Positions 16,012 to 24,080 of a DNA stretch of 64,000 nt are shown here, piece by piece. The position numbers were made by a program, and so were the translations under genes. The DNA is from an uncultured Oscillibacter sp. Its GTDB lineage: Bacteria; Bacillota; Clostridia; Oscillospirales; Oscillospiraceae. Under the pieces are notes generated by a model that was not told where the DNA came from, did not search any database, and worked only from the letters and a program-made list of their open reading frames with translations. The stretch lies in the NCBI GenBank assembly GCA_910583785.1, contig CAJTZK010000006.1:1-64000 (forward strand), in the 5' to 3' direction. Each line of letters opens with the position of its first letter. Position 1 is the first letter of the stretch.

Positions 16012-16746
16012 TTAAGTACGGGCGGGGAAGATATCCAGCAGCTGGCTCAGGGCGGTGATCACGTGGTCCGGGGTGAACTCCTTGCCCGTGGCGTGCTCCA
16101 TGTTCAGGGTGTCCGGCTCGTCGATGCGGATCATCATGCCAAAGCCCGCCGCCTGGGTGCCCTCCACGTCCCGGACCGGGTTGTCGCCCACGTAGGCGCA
16201 GTTGGCCTCCGGGGTGCCGATGCAGCGGCAGGCCAGGTGGTAAATCTCCGGGTTCGGCTTGCGGAGGCGGACCTTGGAGGAGAGAATGGTGGTCTTGAAG
16301 CACTGGGCCACGCCGTCCGTGGCCATCCAGTCGGGGATTTCCGTCTCGGTGACGGTGTTGGCGATGATGCCCAAGGTGTAGCCCCGGGCGCAGAGCTCCT
16401 TGATGGTATCCACGGCGTCGGCCCGGGCCACCCGGCGGCCGTCGTGGTCCCGCCACAGGCGGGTCAGCTTCGCCGCGTTGGCAAAGATCATATTGGTGTC
16501 GTACTCCGGCAGCATGTACTGGGTCCACAGCTCGCCCTCGGAGGCGTCCAGCAGGGTCTCCTTGGACATCTTGCGGTACTTCTTCCACCGCTCCTCCAGC
16601 TTGGCGAAAAGCTCGTCATGGGTCTCTGTGGTGTGAATCAGCTCCATCAAGCCGGCTTCCGCCTGGTCAATGAAGTCCTGTTCCTTCAGCACAATGCGGA
16701 GCGTGTTGCCAACGTCGAAGAAGATGGTTTTGATATCGGGGGTCAT
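16012..16746 (-). CDS. HAD-superfamily phosphatase-like protein, copy 3 of 3
   Basis: A 244-residue protein, first gene of the LacI-controlled leftward operon. Motif I is FFDVGNTLRI: again the second Asp is missing (Gly). Motif II 'GIIANTV', motif III Lys in 'LRKPNPEIYHL', motif IV 'YVGDNPVRDVEGT'. The block 'ELCARGYTLGII' is nearly identical to copy 1. The start is the ATG after GGAGGAATTTTT; an upstream ATG overlaps this ribosome site. It lies 29 bases before copy 2. Expression should follow the promoter and operator at 16831-16888. Confidence 0.85.
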   Translation of the reverse strand: MTPDIKTIFFDVGNTLRIVLKEQDFIDQAEAGLMELIHTTETHDELFAKLEERWKKYRKMSKETLLDASEGELWTQYMLPEYDTNMIFANAAKLTRLWRDHDGRRVARADAVDTIKELCARGYTLGIIANTVTETEIPDWMATDGVAQCFKTTILSSKVRLRKPNPEIYHLACRCIGTPEANCAYVGDNPVRDVEGTQAAGFGMMIRIDEPDTLNMEHATGKEFTPDHVITALSQLLDIFPART

Positions 16747-16830
16747 AAAAATTCCTCCATTCATATTTTCAGACGTCGCGGGTCCCCGGAACCGTGTTCC
16801 AGGAGGCGGCCGGGCCGTCTCCGGCCCAAC

Positions 16831-16844
16831 CGTAAACGTTTGCG
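16831..16844. promoter_or_regulatory. LacI-type operator of the HAD/mutase operon
   Basis: CGTAAACGTTTGCG, a 14-base palindrome with one mismatch and the central CG typical of LacI-family operators. It is centred about 24 bases beyond the -10 box of the leftward promoter, overlapping the early transcribed region, a classic repression site. Confidence 0.75.
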
Positions 16845-16858
16845 GCCTTTTCAGCCTT

Positions 16859-16888
16859 ATTCTAAATGAAATACAGGTCCTTTGTCAA
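16859..16888 (-). promoter_or_regulatory. Sigma-A promoter of the HAD/mutase operon
   Basis: Leftward TTGACA (16888-16883), 18-base spacer, TAGAAT (16864-16859). Consensus -35. The 339-base gap 16747-17085 holds this promoter, the opposite one and two operators; no gene. Confidence 0.82.
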
Positions 16889-16959
16889 TATGCCAAACGC
16901 CGAAGACTTTGATTATTTTTCGTTTTTCTGCCCAAAGATGGGAAAAATCCAGATTGTTA

Positions 16960-16988
16960 TTGACATTGCCGGGAAAATCGGATATTCT
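16960..16988 (+). promoter_or_regulatory. Sigma-A promoter of the LacI/PHP/PfkB operon
   Basis: TTGACA (16960-16965), 17-base spacer, TATTCT (16983-16988), reading toward the regulator gene. Confidence 0.8.
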
Positions 16989-17040
16989 TTTACTTGACAA
17001 TTTGAACTGGCCGGAGTCCGGCTGGTTCCAAAAAATAAAG

Positions 17041-17054
17041 CGGAAACGTTTACG
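17041..17054. promoter_or_regulatory. LacI-type operator in the regulator leader (autoregulation)
   Basis: CGGAAACGTTTACG, the same palindrome as at 16831-16844 with the single mismatch in the other arm. It lies about 55 bases downstream of the -10 box and 32 bases before the regulator ATG, fitting a roadblock or a DNA loop with the other operator 210 bases away. Confidence 0.72.
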
Positions 17055-17085
17055 GTTTCCAACGGGGCGGAAAGGATGGAAAGCC

Positions 17086-18096
17086 ATGAAAAGTGTAACC
17101 TTGAAGGACGTCGCCAAGGCGGCGGGCGTCTCCTACGCCACCGTTTCCCGCGCCCTCTCCGGCAGCCACCAGATCGGCAGCGACACCCGGGAGCGCATTA
17201 TCAAGCTTTGTGATGAAATGGGCTACACCACCAACTACGTGGCCCGCTCCATGGTGACCAAGCGCACGGGGCTCATCGGGCTGGTGGTCCCCTCCATCGA
17301 CAACCAGTTCATGTCGGAACTGGCCTATTACGCCGAGATGAGCGCCAGGGGACACGGGTACAACATCATGCTCTGCAACTCCGGGCCGGACCTGAAGCAG
17401 GAGAAGACGGTGGTAAAGCTCCTCCTCAGCCGGCAGGTGGACGGCATCCTCATCGTCCCCCAGAGCCCCAAGACCTACGAGAACATCCGGGCTTACACGG
17501 ACCAGGTGCCCACGGTTTTCCTCAGCGAAAACCTCCGGGACCAGCCCCAGAGCTACGTGGCCGTGGACAACAGCCGGGGGACCTACATCGGCACCAAGTA
17601 CCTCTATGAGCTGGGCCACCGGGATATTCTCTACTTCGGCCGCCGCCACACCACCACCCACCAGTTCCGGGCGGAGGGCTATATCCGCGCCTGCCAGGAA
17701 CTGGGGCTCACCCCCCGGTTCTTCAACAGTGAATTCACCCGCTCCTCCATTAACAACGGCTACCAGCTGGCCAAGGAGCTCTTCGCCAAGCCCATTGATT
17801 ACTCCGCCATTTTCGCCTCCACGGACTCCAACGCCCTGGGCGTTTTAAAGGCGGCGGATGACGCCCGTATCAGCATCCCCGGCCAGCTGAGCCTCATCGG
17901 CTTTGACAACATTTCCTCCACCGCCCTGCCCCGGATCGAGCTGACCACCATGGAGCAGCCCAAGCGGGACATGGCTGTCCAGGCCGTGGATATGCTCCGG
18001 GACAAGATTGAAAACGGCACCCAGGGCTACGTCCATCAGATCCTGCTGCCCACGCTGATCAAGCGCAGTACCTGCCGGGATTTGTACACGTCTTAA
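17086..18096 (+). CDS. LacI-family regulator of the HAD/mutase/PHP/PfkB locus
   Basis: A 336-residue LacI protein. Residues 4-50 are the DNA-binding domain ('TLKDVAKAAGVSYATVSRAL', then 'TRERIIKLCDEMGYTTNYVA'), followed by a type I periplasmic-binding-like sensor domain with 'GLVVPSIDNQFMSELAYYAE' and 'FDNISSTALPRIELTTMEQP'. The start ATG is preceded by GGAAAGGATGGAAAG. Two matching palindromes (16831 and 17041) flank the divergent promoters, so it very likely represses the HAD/mutase operon and its own operon with the PHP and PfkB genes. The effector is unknown, presumably a sugar or sugar phosphate of this pathway. Confidence 0.9.
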   Translation: MKSVTLKDVAKAAGVSYATVSRALSGSHQIGSDTRERIIKLCDEMGYTTNYVARSMVTKRTGLIGLVVPSIDNQFMSELAYYAEMSARGHGYNIMLCNSGPDLKQEKTVVKLLLSRQVDGILIVPQSPKTYENIRAYTDQVPTVFLSENLRDQPQSYVAVDNSRGTYIGTKYLYELGHRDILYFGRRHTTTHQFRAEGYIRACQELGLTPRFFNSEFTRSSINNGYQLAKELFAKPIDYSAIFASTDSNALGVLKAADDARISIPGQLSLIGFDNISSTALPRIELTTMEQPKRDMAVQAVDMLRDKIENGTQGYVHQILLPTLIKRSTCRDLYTS

Positions 18097-18148
18097 ATAT
18101 AAAACACAGGAGGCTTCCGCCCCCGTGAGGAAAGAGGGAATTTTTACT

Positions 18149-18877
18149 ATGAACGGCTACCGCTATGACCCACACACCCACACCGCCGAAACCAGCCGCT
18201 GCGGCCACCTTTACGCCGCCGACGTGGTGGACCGTTATGTCCGGAACGGCTTCACCGGCCTGGTGGTCACGGACCATCTCCACCCCGAGTACCTCTCCCG
18301 CATCGACACGGAGCACAACTGGGACCTAGTCTGCGACCATTACCTCAGCGGCTACCACGCCTCTAAGCGCCGGGGCGACGAGGTGGGCTTGGACGTCATC
18401 CTGGGGGCGGAGCTCCGCTTCCCGGAAAACGACAACGACTACTTAGTCTACGGCATCGACGAACAGTGGCTCCGCTCCAACCCCTATATCTGCTGCATGA
18501 GCGCCCAGGAGTTCTTCGACAAGTACCACGACCAGGTCCTCATCATCCACGCCCACCCCTTCCGCAAGGGCAGCGCCCCGGTCCAGGAAACCGCCGTCCA
18601 CGGCGCGGAGATCATCAACGGAAACCCCCGGCATGAAAACAACAACGACAAAGCCCTGGAGCTCTGCCGCCGCCACCCGGAGTATCTCCGCCTGGCCGGG
18701 TCCGACACCCACCGGGACGGGGACGAGGCCCGCACCGCCGTCCTTCTCCCCGAGCGGGTCCATGACTCCTTTGCCTACAAGCGCATCATTGAAAGCCAAA
18801 AGTTCCACCTCTGGAGCCCGTCGTTCCAGGAGTTTGTGGAGGCCGATGAGGCCATTCGTAAGGAGGAAGCGAAATGA
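18149..18877 (+). CDS. PHP-domain metal-dependent phosphoesterase
   Basis: A 242-residue PHP protein. The first metal motif DPHTHT (residues 6-11) and a Cys/His pair 'CGHLY' follow the start; 'VVTDHLHPEY' gives the second motif, 'IIHAHPFRKG' the third, and 'LAGSDTHRDGD' the last. PHP phosphoesterases hydrolyse histidinol phosphate, cyclic phosphates or phosphosugars with two or three metal ions. The start is taken at the ATG 10 bases after GAGGG; a GTG 24 bases upstream with AGGAGG 11 bases before it is possible. It overlaps the PfkB kinase gene by ATGA, so the two products are probably made in equal amounts. Confidence 0.82.
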   Translation: MNGYRYDPHTHTAETSRCGHLYAADVVDRYVRNGFTGLVVTDHLHPEYLSRIDTEHNWDLVCDHYLSGYHASKRRGDEVGLDVILGAELRFPENDNDYLVYGIDEQWLRSNPYICCMSAQEFFDKYHDQVLIIHAHPFRKGSAPVQETAVHGAEIINGNPRHENNNDKALELCRRHPEYLRLAGSDTHRDGDEARTAVLLPERVHDSFAYKRIIESQKFHLWSPSFQEFVEADEAIRKEEAK

Positions 18878-19755
18878 GCCAGTTCAATACGTTAATCATC
18901 GGCGAGATTGCCCAGGACACCAATGTGGACTATGACGGAACCACCGTCCAGGCCATCGGAGGCGCGGTGTATTACTCCGGCTTCGCCGCCGCCAACATGG
19001 GCCACAAAACTGCGGTCCTTCCCAAGGCGGACACCACCCAGGTGGATTTAAAGGCCGCCTTCGCCGCCGCCCCCAACATCACGGTGTTCCCCCTCCACAG
19101 CGCCCATTCCTTCGTCACCAAGAACGTCTACCACACCCCGGACCGGGAGCGCCGGACCTCCACCGTGGACAGCAAAATAGACCCCTACCGTCCCGGGGAG
19201 GTGCCGGAGGAGATCGACGCCAAGATCTGGCACCTGGCGGGCCTGGTGGGCGGTGACATCCCCAACGAATTCCTGCCCTTCGCCGCCAAGAAGGCCATGC
19301 TGGCCATTGACGTGCAGTGCATGCTCCGCTGGGAGGAGAACGGCGGCATGGTCTACCGGGACTGGGAGGCCAAGAAGGAACTGCTCCCCCATGTCCGCTT
19401 CCTGAAAACCGACGCCGCCGAGGCGGAAATCCTCACGGGCCTCGCGGACCGGGTGGAGGCCGCCAAGGTCCTCTACGGCTGGGGCGCCAAGGAAATCCTC
19501 ATCACCCACAACACGGAAGTGCTGGTCTACGACGGCAAGGAGATTTACACCTGCCCCATCAAGGCCCGGAGCCTGGGGGGCCGCACCGGACGGGGGGACA
19601 CCACCTTCGCCTGTTACATCAACGAGCGGCTGGCCCAGGACATCCCCACGGCCCTCCGGACCGCCACGGCGCTGGTCTCCCTGAAAATGGAGACTCCGGG
19701 CCCCTACATGGGCACCCGGGCGGACGTGGACGCTTACATCAAGGAATTTTATTGA
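18874..19755 (+). CDS. PfkB-family carbohydrate kinase
   Basis: A 293-residue ribokinase-fold protein. The N-terminal di-glycine substrate motif is 'IGGAVYYSGFAAANMG' (about residues 29-44), and the C-terminal signature 'GRTGRGDTTFACYINERL' carries the anion hole and catalytic Asp (GRGD in place of the common GAGD). PfkB members phosphorylate ribose, fructose, tagatose-6-P, inositol or nucleosides. It is short and has little lid sequence. Its start overlaps the PHP gene stop, and both are downstream of the LacI gene. Kinase and phosphoesterase in one unit suggest making and then trimming a phosphosugar, or removing an off-product. Confidence 0.85.
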   Translation: MSQFNTLIIGEIAQDTNVDYDGTTVQAIGGAVYYSGFAAANMGHKTAVLPKADTTQVDLKAAFAAAPNITVFPLHSAHSFVTKNVYHTPDRERRTSTVDSKIDPYRPGEVPEEIDAKIWHLAGLVGGDIPNEFLPFAAKKAMLAIDVQCMLRWEENGGMVYRDWEAKKELLPHVRFLKTDAAEAEILTGLADRVEAAKVLYGWGAKEILITHNTEVLVYDGKEIYTCPIKARSLGGRTGRGDTTFACYINERLAQDIPTALRTATALVSLKMETPGPYMGTRADVDAYIKEFY

Positions 19756-19761
19756 GAACCA

Positions 19762-19796
19762 AAACGGGTTCCCCCGCCGCGCGGGGGAACCCGTTT
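19762..19796. terminator. Bidirectional terminator after PfkB kinase gene
   Basis: AAACGGGTTCCCCCGC, loop CGC, GCGGGGGAACCCGTTT: perfect 16-base arms, shared by the converging PfkB and Crp/Fnr genes. Confidence 0.9.
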
Positions 19797-19803
19797 CCTC
19801 TTC

Positions 19804-20463
19804 CTATCTTACGTCCCATTCAATCCGGGCTTCAAGCCCCGCCGGGTCCAAAATCCGGTATCCGGAGGGCTCTTTCTCCAACAAACCCTCCCGGCAGAGC
19901 TGGCTTAAGATGCGGAGCATATGCCGGTAGCTCATCCCCACATAGGAGGCCGCCTCCGTCAGAAGCTCACTGAACACCCCCTTGTAGGAAAACTCCAGCA
20001 GATAGGCGCACAGCCGCCCTTCACAGGAGCGGAGCGAGGCGGAAGATATATGAGAGCTGGTACAGAGCAGCTTGTCCGCAAGACTCCGGCACAGACCGTT
20101 TAAAAAAGCCAGATTCCCCCGCAGATATGCCTCGTTGGCCCTCCAGGGAATTGCCACGCACACGAGGTCCGTCATCGCCACCACAGACGTGGCGGCGTTT
20201 TCCATGCCGCACAGCACTTCCAGATTTTCCATGAGCTCCGAGGAGGCGTAGCACAGCACCAAGCTCCGCCCGTTCGCCGCGTAGCGGCAGACCTTCGCCC
20301 GCCCCTCCGTAATCAGCAGCATGTTATCGATGTAGCGGCCCACCTGAACGATGGTCTCCCCCGCCTCATAAAACCGGGCTTCACAGCCCGTCAGGGCAGA
20401 CAGGTCCAGCCCATATTCCGCCAGCCGCGCCGCCACCTCCGGCATAAGGTCTATCCGCCGCAT
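19804..20463 (-). CDS. Crp/Fnr-family transcriptional regulator
   Basis: A 219-residue protein with a cyclic-nucleotide-type beta-roll (about residues 10-125, 'FYEAGETIVQVGRYIDNMLLITEGRAKVCR') and a C-terminal winged helix ('AASYVGMSYRHMLRILSQL'). It has many cysteines, but no clear Fnr-type Fe-S cluster set. The start is the ATG 10 bases after GGGGAGG. It is divergent from a 42-residue ORF and may control it. Related clostridial regulators respond to redox, nitrosative stress or small aromatic ligands; the signal here is unknown. Confidence 0.82.
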   Translation of the reverse strand: MRRIDLMPEVAARLAEYGLDLSALTGCEARFYEAGETIVQVGRYIDNMLLITEGRAKVCRYAANGRSLVLCYASSELMENLEVLCGMENAATSVVAMTDLVCVAIPWRANEAYLRGNLAFLNGLCRSLADKLLCTSSHISSASLRSCEGRLCAYLLEFSYKGVFSELLTEAASYVGMSYRHMLRILSQLCREGLLEKEPSGYRILDPAGLEARIEWDVR

Positions 20464-20612
20464 AAAAAGCGCCTCCCCTCTCCGGGTTTTCTGGGTCTCC
20501 GTATTCAGTATACCCGGCTTCCTGAAACATGGATATGCCAAAAGTCACATGTCAAATTTCCTACGCAGGCCGGGGAAATCCTGCTATGCTCAGGACAAAG
20601 GAGGCGATACGG

Positions 20613-20741
20613 ATGAAAAAGCTGTTGACCATCCTGCGGAGTCGGTGGACGGGGAAACGGAACGCCTATTGGGCTTCCATCCGCCGGGCGGAACAGGCCC
20701 ATTGGGACCATGTCCTCCGCCGGGATACGAACCAGGATTGA
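20613..20741 (+). CDS. Small basic protein of 42 residues, unknown
   Basis: Begins MKKLLTILRSRWTGKRNAYW and ends HVLRRDTNQD. AAAGGAGG sits 8 bases before the ATG, close to ideal, and a terminator hairpin starts five bases after the stop, so this looks like a real, compact transcription unit. It is Arg/Lys/Trp-rich, probably helical, with no signal peptide or long hydrophobic segment. It is divergent from the Crp/Fnr gene, with a shared 149-base control region containing a TATGCT -10 candidate at about 20,583. No family recognised. Confidence 0.55.
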   Translation: MKKLLTILRSRWTGKRNAYWASIRRAEQAHWDHVLRRDTNQD

Positions 20742-20746
20742 GAAGA

Positions 20747-20782
20747 GGGCGCACGCGGTATCGCATGCGCCCCCGCTTTTTT
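20747..20782. terminator. Terminator after small ORF, shared with DUF2156-GNAT gene
   Basis: GGGCGCA and TGCGCCC arms around a 12-base loop, then a T-run on the plus strand ending over the stop codon of the opposite gene. Confidence 0.68.
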
Positions 20783-22184
20783 ACACCAGCTTCTCGAAGT
20801 AGAAAAACGTCTCGTCCTCCCCGTGCTTCCGCATACAGGCGGAGAGCATCCTGTAGGACGCCTGGTTCTCCTTGAAGCACTTGGCAAACACCCGGCCCAG
20901 GTGGAGCTTATAAAGCCCCCACTCCGCCGCCGCCGTGAAGGCCTCCACGCCGTAACCGTTCCCGGCATAGGCCCTGTCAATCCGGCAGCCCAGCTCCGCA
21001 CCGCCCCGGCAGTCAAAGTTGTACAGCACCGCCTCGCCGATGAGCTTTCCCTCCAGCCGGACGGCGAAATTCACCGCCAGGCGGTTTTCAAAGTCCCGCC
21101 TGGCAACGTCAAAGAAGCTCCGCTCCTCCACCGGGCCCCCCAGGCCCGCCACGTCGTCGTAGCCCCACCAGCGGTTCCGCTCCTGGTCCAGCACCAGGGC
21201 GTTGTAGGCGGGAATGTCCTTCTCCGTCAGGGCCGAGAGGGTCAGCCGGGCGGTCTGGACCTGGGGAATCTCCGTGATGTGCCGCATCAGCTCGTTCATA
21301 GGCTCAAAGCGGTATTTGGAGGCCAGCCGGGCGGGGCCGTACTGGAGCTTGGAGGTCCGGAGCCCCTTGTCCGCCGCGTCGTCCTCCCGGTCGATCCACT
21401 GGCAGTTTCCCCCGAAGGCCAGGGCAAAGGCCTGGACAAAGGCGGGGTAGACCCCGGTATAGGAATAAAGGGCCTTCTCAATGTGAATGATGAGGGTGTC
21501 CCCGCAGCGCTCCGCCAGGGCCAGGGCAATGAGCTTGTCCCCGTCGAACATGCCCCCTCCAATGAACCAGGGCTTCCCCGCCAGCTTCAGCATCTTCTTT
21601 GCCAGCTTCAGCTCGTCCAGGGCCTTGGCGTTGTCCCCCTTGGGAAACTCCGCCTCGTAGTCCTTCCAAAACTGTTCCACCGCCCCGGCGTTTTCCTCCG
21701 TCAGGGGGCGGACCTCCGCGCCGGGCCACTGGGCCCGGAATTTTTTGATATGGTTCCGCTGGCCGGAGTAGCGGCGTCCCGTGAAGTACTGGAGGTCCTC
21801 CCGGTAGTAGACGTAGTCCCGCCAGGTGCGGATGTCGCTGACCCGGACGTAGGGATAGCGGCTCAGCAGCTCCCCCGCCTTGTGCTCCGGCACCATGGAG
21901 ATAACGGGCAGCTGCCCCGCCTCCAGGCAGTAGGCTTCAATGGCCCGCAGGGCCGCGTCCACGTCCCCCTCCGGCCCGGGGACGGGGTAGTCGAAGTTCC
22001 ACCCGCCTGCGTCCCGGTTGCGGACCACCAAGCACCCCGCGATCTCCGCCCAGGCGGGGCGGAGCACCTTCTTCCACATGAGCTTGGTGCCCAGGGAATA
22101 TTCGCAGAGGCCGTATTGGCAGTCCTTGTAGTAGCGCCGGAGCTTGGCCCCATCCTGTTTTGTCACTGGTTTAAACTGTTGCAT
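20781..22184 (-). CDS. DUF2156-GNAT fusion protein
   Basis: A 467-residue two-domain protein. Residues 1-300 match DUF2156, the GNAT-like fold of phosphatidylglycerol lysyltransferase C-termini ('YSLGTKLMWKKVLRP', 'FTGRRYSGQRNHIKKF', 'HIEKALYSYTGVYPAFVQAF', 'QWIDREDDAADKGLRTSKLQY'). Residues 305-467 are a RimJ/RimL-type GNAT acetyltransferase ('TARLTLSALTEKDIPAYN', 'GCRIDRAYAGNGYGVEAF', 'FKENQASYRML'). The start is the ATG after GAAGGGACTT. The DUF2156 half may use aminoacyl-tRNA or another acyl donor, the GNAT half acetyl-CoA. The acceptor is unknown. It stands alone between convergent and divergent neighbours. Confidence 0.78.
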   Translation of the reverse strand: MQQFKPVTKQDGAKLRRYYKDCQYGLCEYSLGTKLMWKKVLRPAWAEIAGCLVVRNRDAGGWNFDYPVPGPEGDVDAALRAIEAYCLEAGQLPVISMVPEHKAGELLSRYPYVRVSDIRTWRDYVYYREDLQYFTGRRYSGQRNHIKKFRAQWPGAEVRPLTEENAGAVEQFWKDYEAEFPKGDNAKALDELKLAKKMLKLAGKPWFIGGGMFDGDKLIALALAERCGDTLIIHIEKALYSYTGVYPAFVQAFALAFGGNCQWIDREDDAADKGLRTSKLQYGPARLASKYRFEPMNELMRHITEIPQVQTARLTLSALTEKDIPAYNALVLDQERNRWWGYDDVAGLGGPVEERSFFDVARRDFENRLAVNFAVRLEGKLIGEAVLYNFDCRGGAELGCRIDRAYAGNGYGVEAFTAAAEWGLYKLHLGRVFAKCFKENQASYRMLSACMRKHGEDETFFYFEKLV

Positions 22185-22304
22185 AAGTCCCTTCCTTAGT
22201 CCTGATTTGTGAGTATTATATAGAAACCCATAGCACGGCAAAGCGTGAAATGGACAATTTTCCATCTAGTAAAAACATTTTGTGAATTTTTTTTGTATTT
22301 TTTC

Positions 22305-22333
22305 TTGACGAATGGATTTGCTTATAGTATATT
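22305..22333 (+). promoter_or_regulatory. Sigma-A promoter of NSS transporter gene
   Basis: TTGACG (22305-22310), 17-base spacer, TATATT (22328-22333), followed by AGAGGAGGT and a GTG start. Confidence 0.72.
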
Positions 22334-22366
22334 TGTTAATAATTACCGATAAGAGGAGGTATTTTT

Positions 22367-23917
22367 GTGGAAAATGAGAGAGGTTCGTGGGGAAGTAATT
22401 TAGGCTTCCTAATGGCGGCCATCGGCTCCGCCGTGGGCCTGGGCAACATCTGGGGCTTCCCCTACAAAATGGGCAAGTCCGGGGGCTTTGCCTTCCTGGT
22501 CATCTATGTGCTGCTGGCCATCTTCGTGGGCTTCAGCATCATGATGAGCGAGCTGGCCATGGGCCGGAAAACTGGAAAGGGCACCATCGGCGCCTACCAC
22601 GCCTTGTCCGCGCGCTTTAAGTGGGTGGGCTGGCTGGCGGTGTTCTCCCCCTTTGTCATCCTGAGCTTCTACACGGTTCTGGGCGGCTACTGCATCGAGT
22701 ACATGTCCCTGAACCTGAGCAACCTGGCCTTCGCCGGGGCGGAGATCAAAACCGGGTCGGACCTGTTTGGCTCCATGCTGACCAACCCCTTTGGCTGCGT
22801 CATGTTCACCTTCCTGTTCATGATCATCTGCTATCTCATCAACCGGGGCGGCATCTCCGGGGGCATTGAGAAGTTCAACAACGTGGGCATGCCCGCCCTG
22901 TTCGTGATGCTGGTCATCATCATCATCCGCTCCGTCACCCTGCCCGGCGCGGCGGAGGGCCTGAAATTCATGTTCGTCCCCGGCTACGCGGTGCAGGCGG
23001 GCTTCATTGAGGAGGCTCCGGGTCTCATCTCCGTCCTGGCCACCGCCGGAGGGCAGATGTTCTTCTCCCTGTCCCTGGCCATGGGCATCACCATCACCTA
23101 CGGCTCCTACATGAAAAAGGAGCAGAACATCGTGAAGAACTCCGTGGTGGTGGTCTTCGCGGACACTTTGGTTGCCATCATGGCGGGCATCGCCGTCATC
23201 CCCGCCGCCGTGGCGACTTACGGCCCCAGCGCCACCCTCAGCGGCCCCAAGCTGCTGTTCATCACCCTGCAGGACGTGTTCCAGGCCATGGGTCCCATCG
23301 GCCCCCTGTTCGGCGTGATCTTCTATCTGTTCGTGCTGGTGGCGGCCATTTCCTCCGCCATCGCCCTGATCGAGGTGGTCGTCACCTTCCTGCTGGACCA
23401 CGCGGAGAGCAAGGGCAAGCAGGGCAACCGCTCCAAGACCGTGTTCTGGGTGTGCGTCGCCATCATGGTGGAGGCCGCCATTGTGGCCCTGGACGGCCTG
23501 GGCAGCAACAAGTTTGTGCCCGTCCCCTTCCAGCAGATGATTGGCGTCGGCCCCTGGAACGACTGCTGGCTGGACTTCATGGACGCCTTCTCCGAGGGTC
23601 TGGCCATGCCCGCCGGCGCGCTGATCATGAGCATCATGATCGGCTGGGAGCTGCGGACCAAGCCCATCACCGACGAAATCCACCACGGCGCGGAGCAGAT
23701 CCACTGGCTGAACAAGTTCATGGACATCTGCCTGAAATTCATCGTCCCCGTGGCCATGGCCTTCATCCTGGGCGGACAGATCGGCGACTTCTTCACCATG
23801 GACGCCGAGGCCCAGGGCCAGAGCGTCTACTATATCGGCTATACCATCGGCGCGGTGATCCTGCTGGTCTCCTGGCTGGTGGCCATCAATTCCCCCAAGC
23901 GGAAGGAGACGCTGTAA
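22367..23917 (+). CDS. Neurotransmitter:sodium symporter (NSS/SLC6) family transporter
   Basis: A 516-residue membrane protein with about 12 hydrophobic segments. The family signature 'GSAVGLGNIWGFPYKMGKSG' lies near residues 20-39 (TM1, Na+ and substrate binding), followed by 'ELAMGRKTGKGTIGAYH'. Bacterial NSS proteins (LeuT, MhsT, TnaT) take up amino acids with Na+. The start is a GTG 7 bases after AGAGGAGGT. It is a single-gene transcript between its own promoter and terminator. The substrate is probably a hydrophobic amino acid, by family only. Confidence 0.92.
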   Translation: MENERGSWGSNLGFLMAAIGSAVGLGNIWGFPYKMGKSGGFAFLVIYVLLAIFVGFSIMMSELAMGRKTGKGTIGAYHALSARFKWVGWLAVFSPFVILSFYTVLGGYCIEYMSLNLSNLAFAGAEIKTGSDLFGSMLTNPFGCVMFTFLFMIICYLINRGGISGGIEKFNNVGMPALFVMLVIIIIRSVTLPGAAEGLKFMFVPGYAVQAGFIEEAPGLISVLATAGGQMFFSLSLAMGITITYGSYMKKEQNIVKNSVVVVFADTLVAIMAGIAVIPAAVATYGPSATLSGPKLLFITLQDVFQAMGPIGPLFGVIFYLFVLVAAISSAIALIEVVVTFLLDHAESKGKQGNRSKTVFWVCVAIMVEAAIVALDGLGSNKFVPVPFQQMIGVGPWNDCWLDFMDAFSEGLAMPAGALIMSIMIGWELRTKPITDEIHHGAEQIHWLNKFMDICLKFIVPVAMAFILGGQIGDFFTMDAEAQGQSVYYIGYTIGAVILLVSWLVAINSPKRKETL

Positions 23918-23957
23918 ATCCAGTCTTCCCAAAGGGACCTATCTTAGCCTTGGAAAG

Positions 23958-23982
23958 GGCGGAGCTCCGGCTCCGCCTTTTT
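23958..23982 (+). terminator. Terminator of NSS transporter gene
   Basis: GGCGGAG, loop CTCCGG, CTCCGCC, then TTTTT. Confidence 0.85.
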
Positions 23983-24080
23983 CCGGCGCTTTCTCCTACT
24001 ATATACCAAATTCCCCGAAAATTGCAAGGCTTTTCTTGACCGGACATGTCCGCTCCCGCATGTGATAGGAGGAACGCGGC

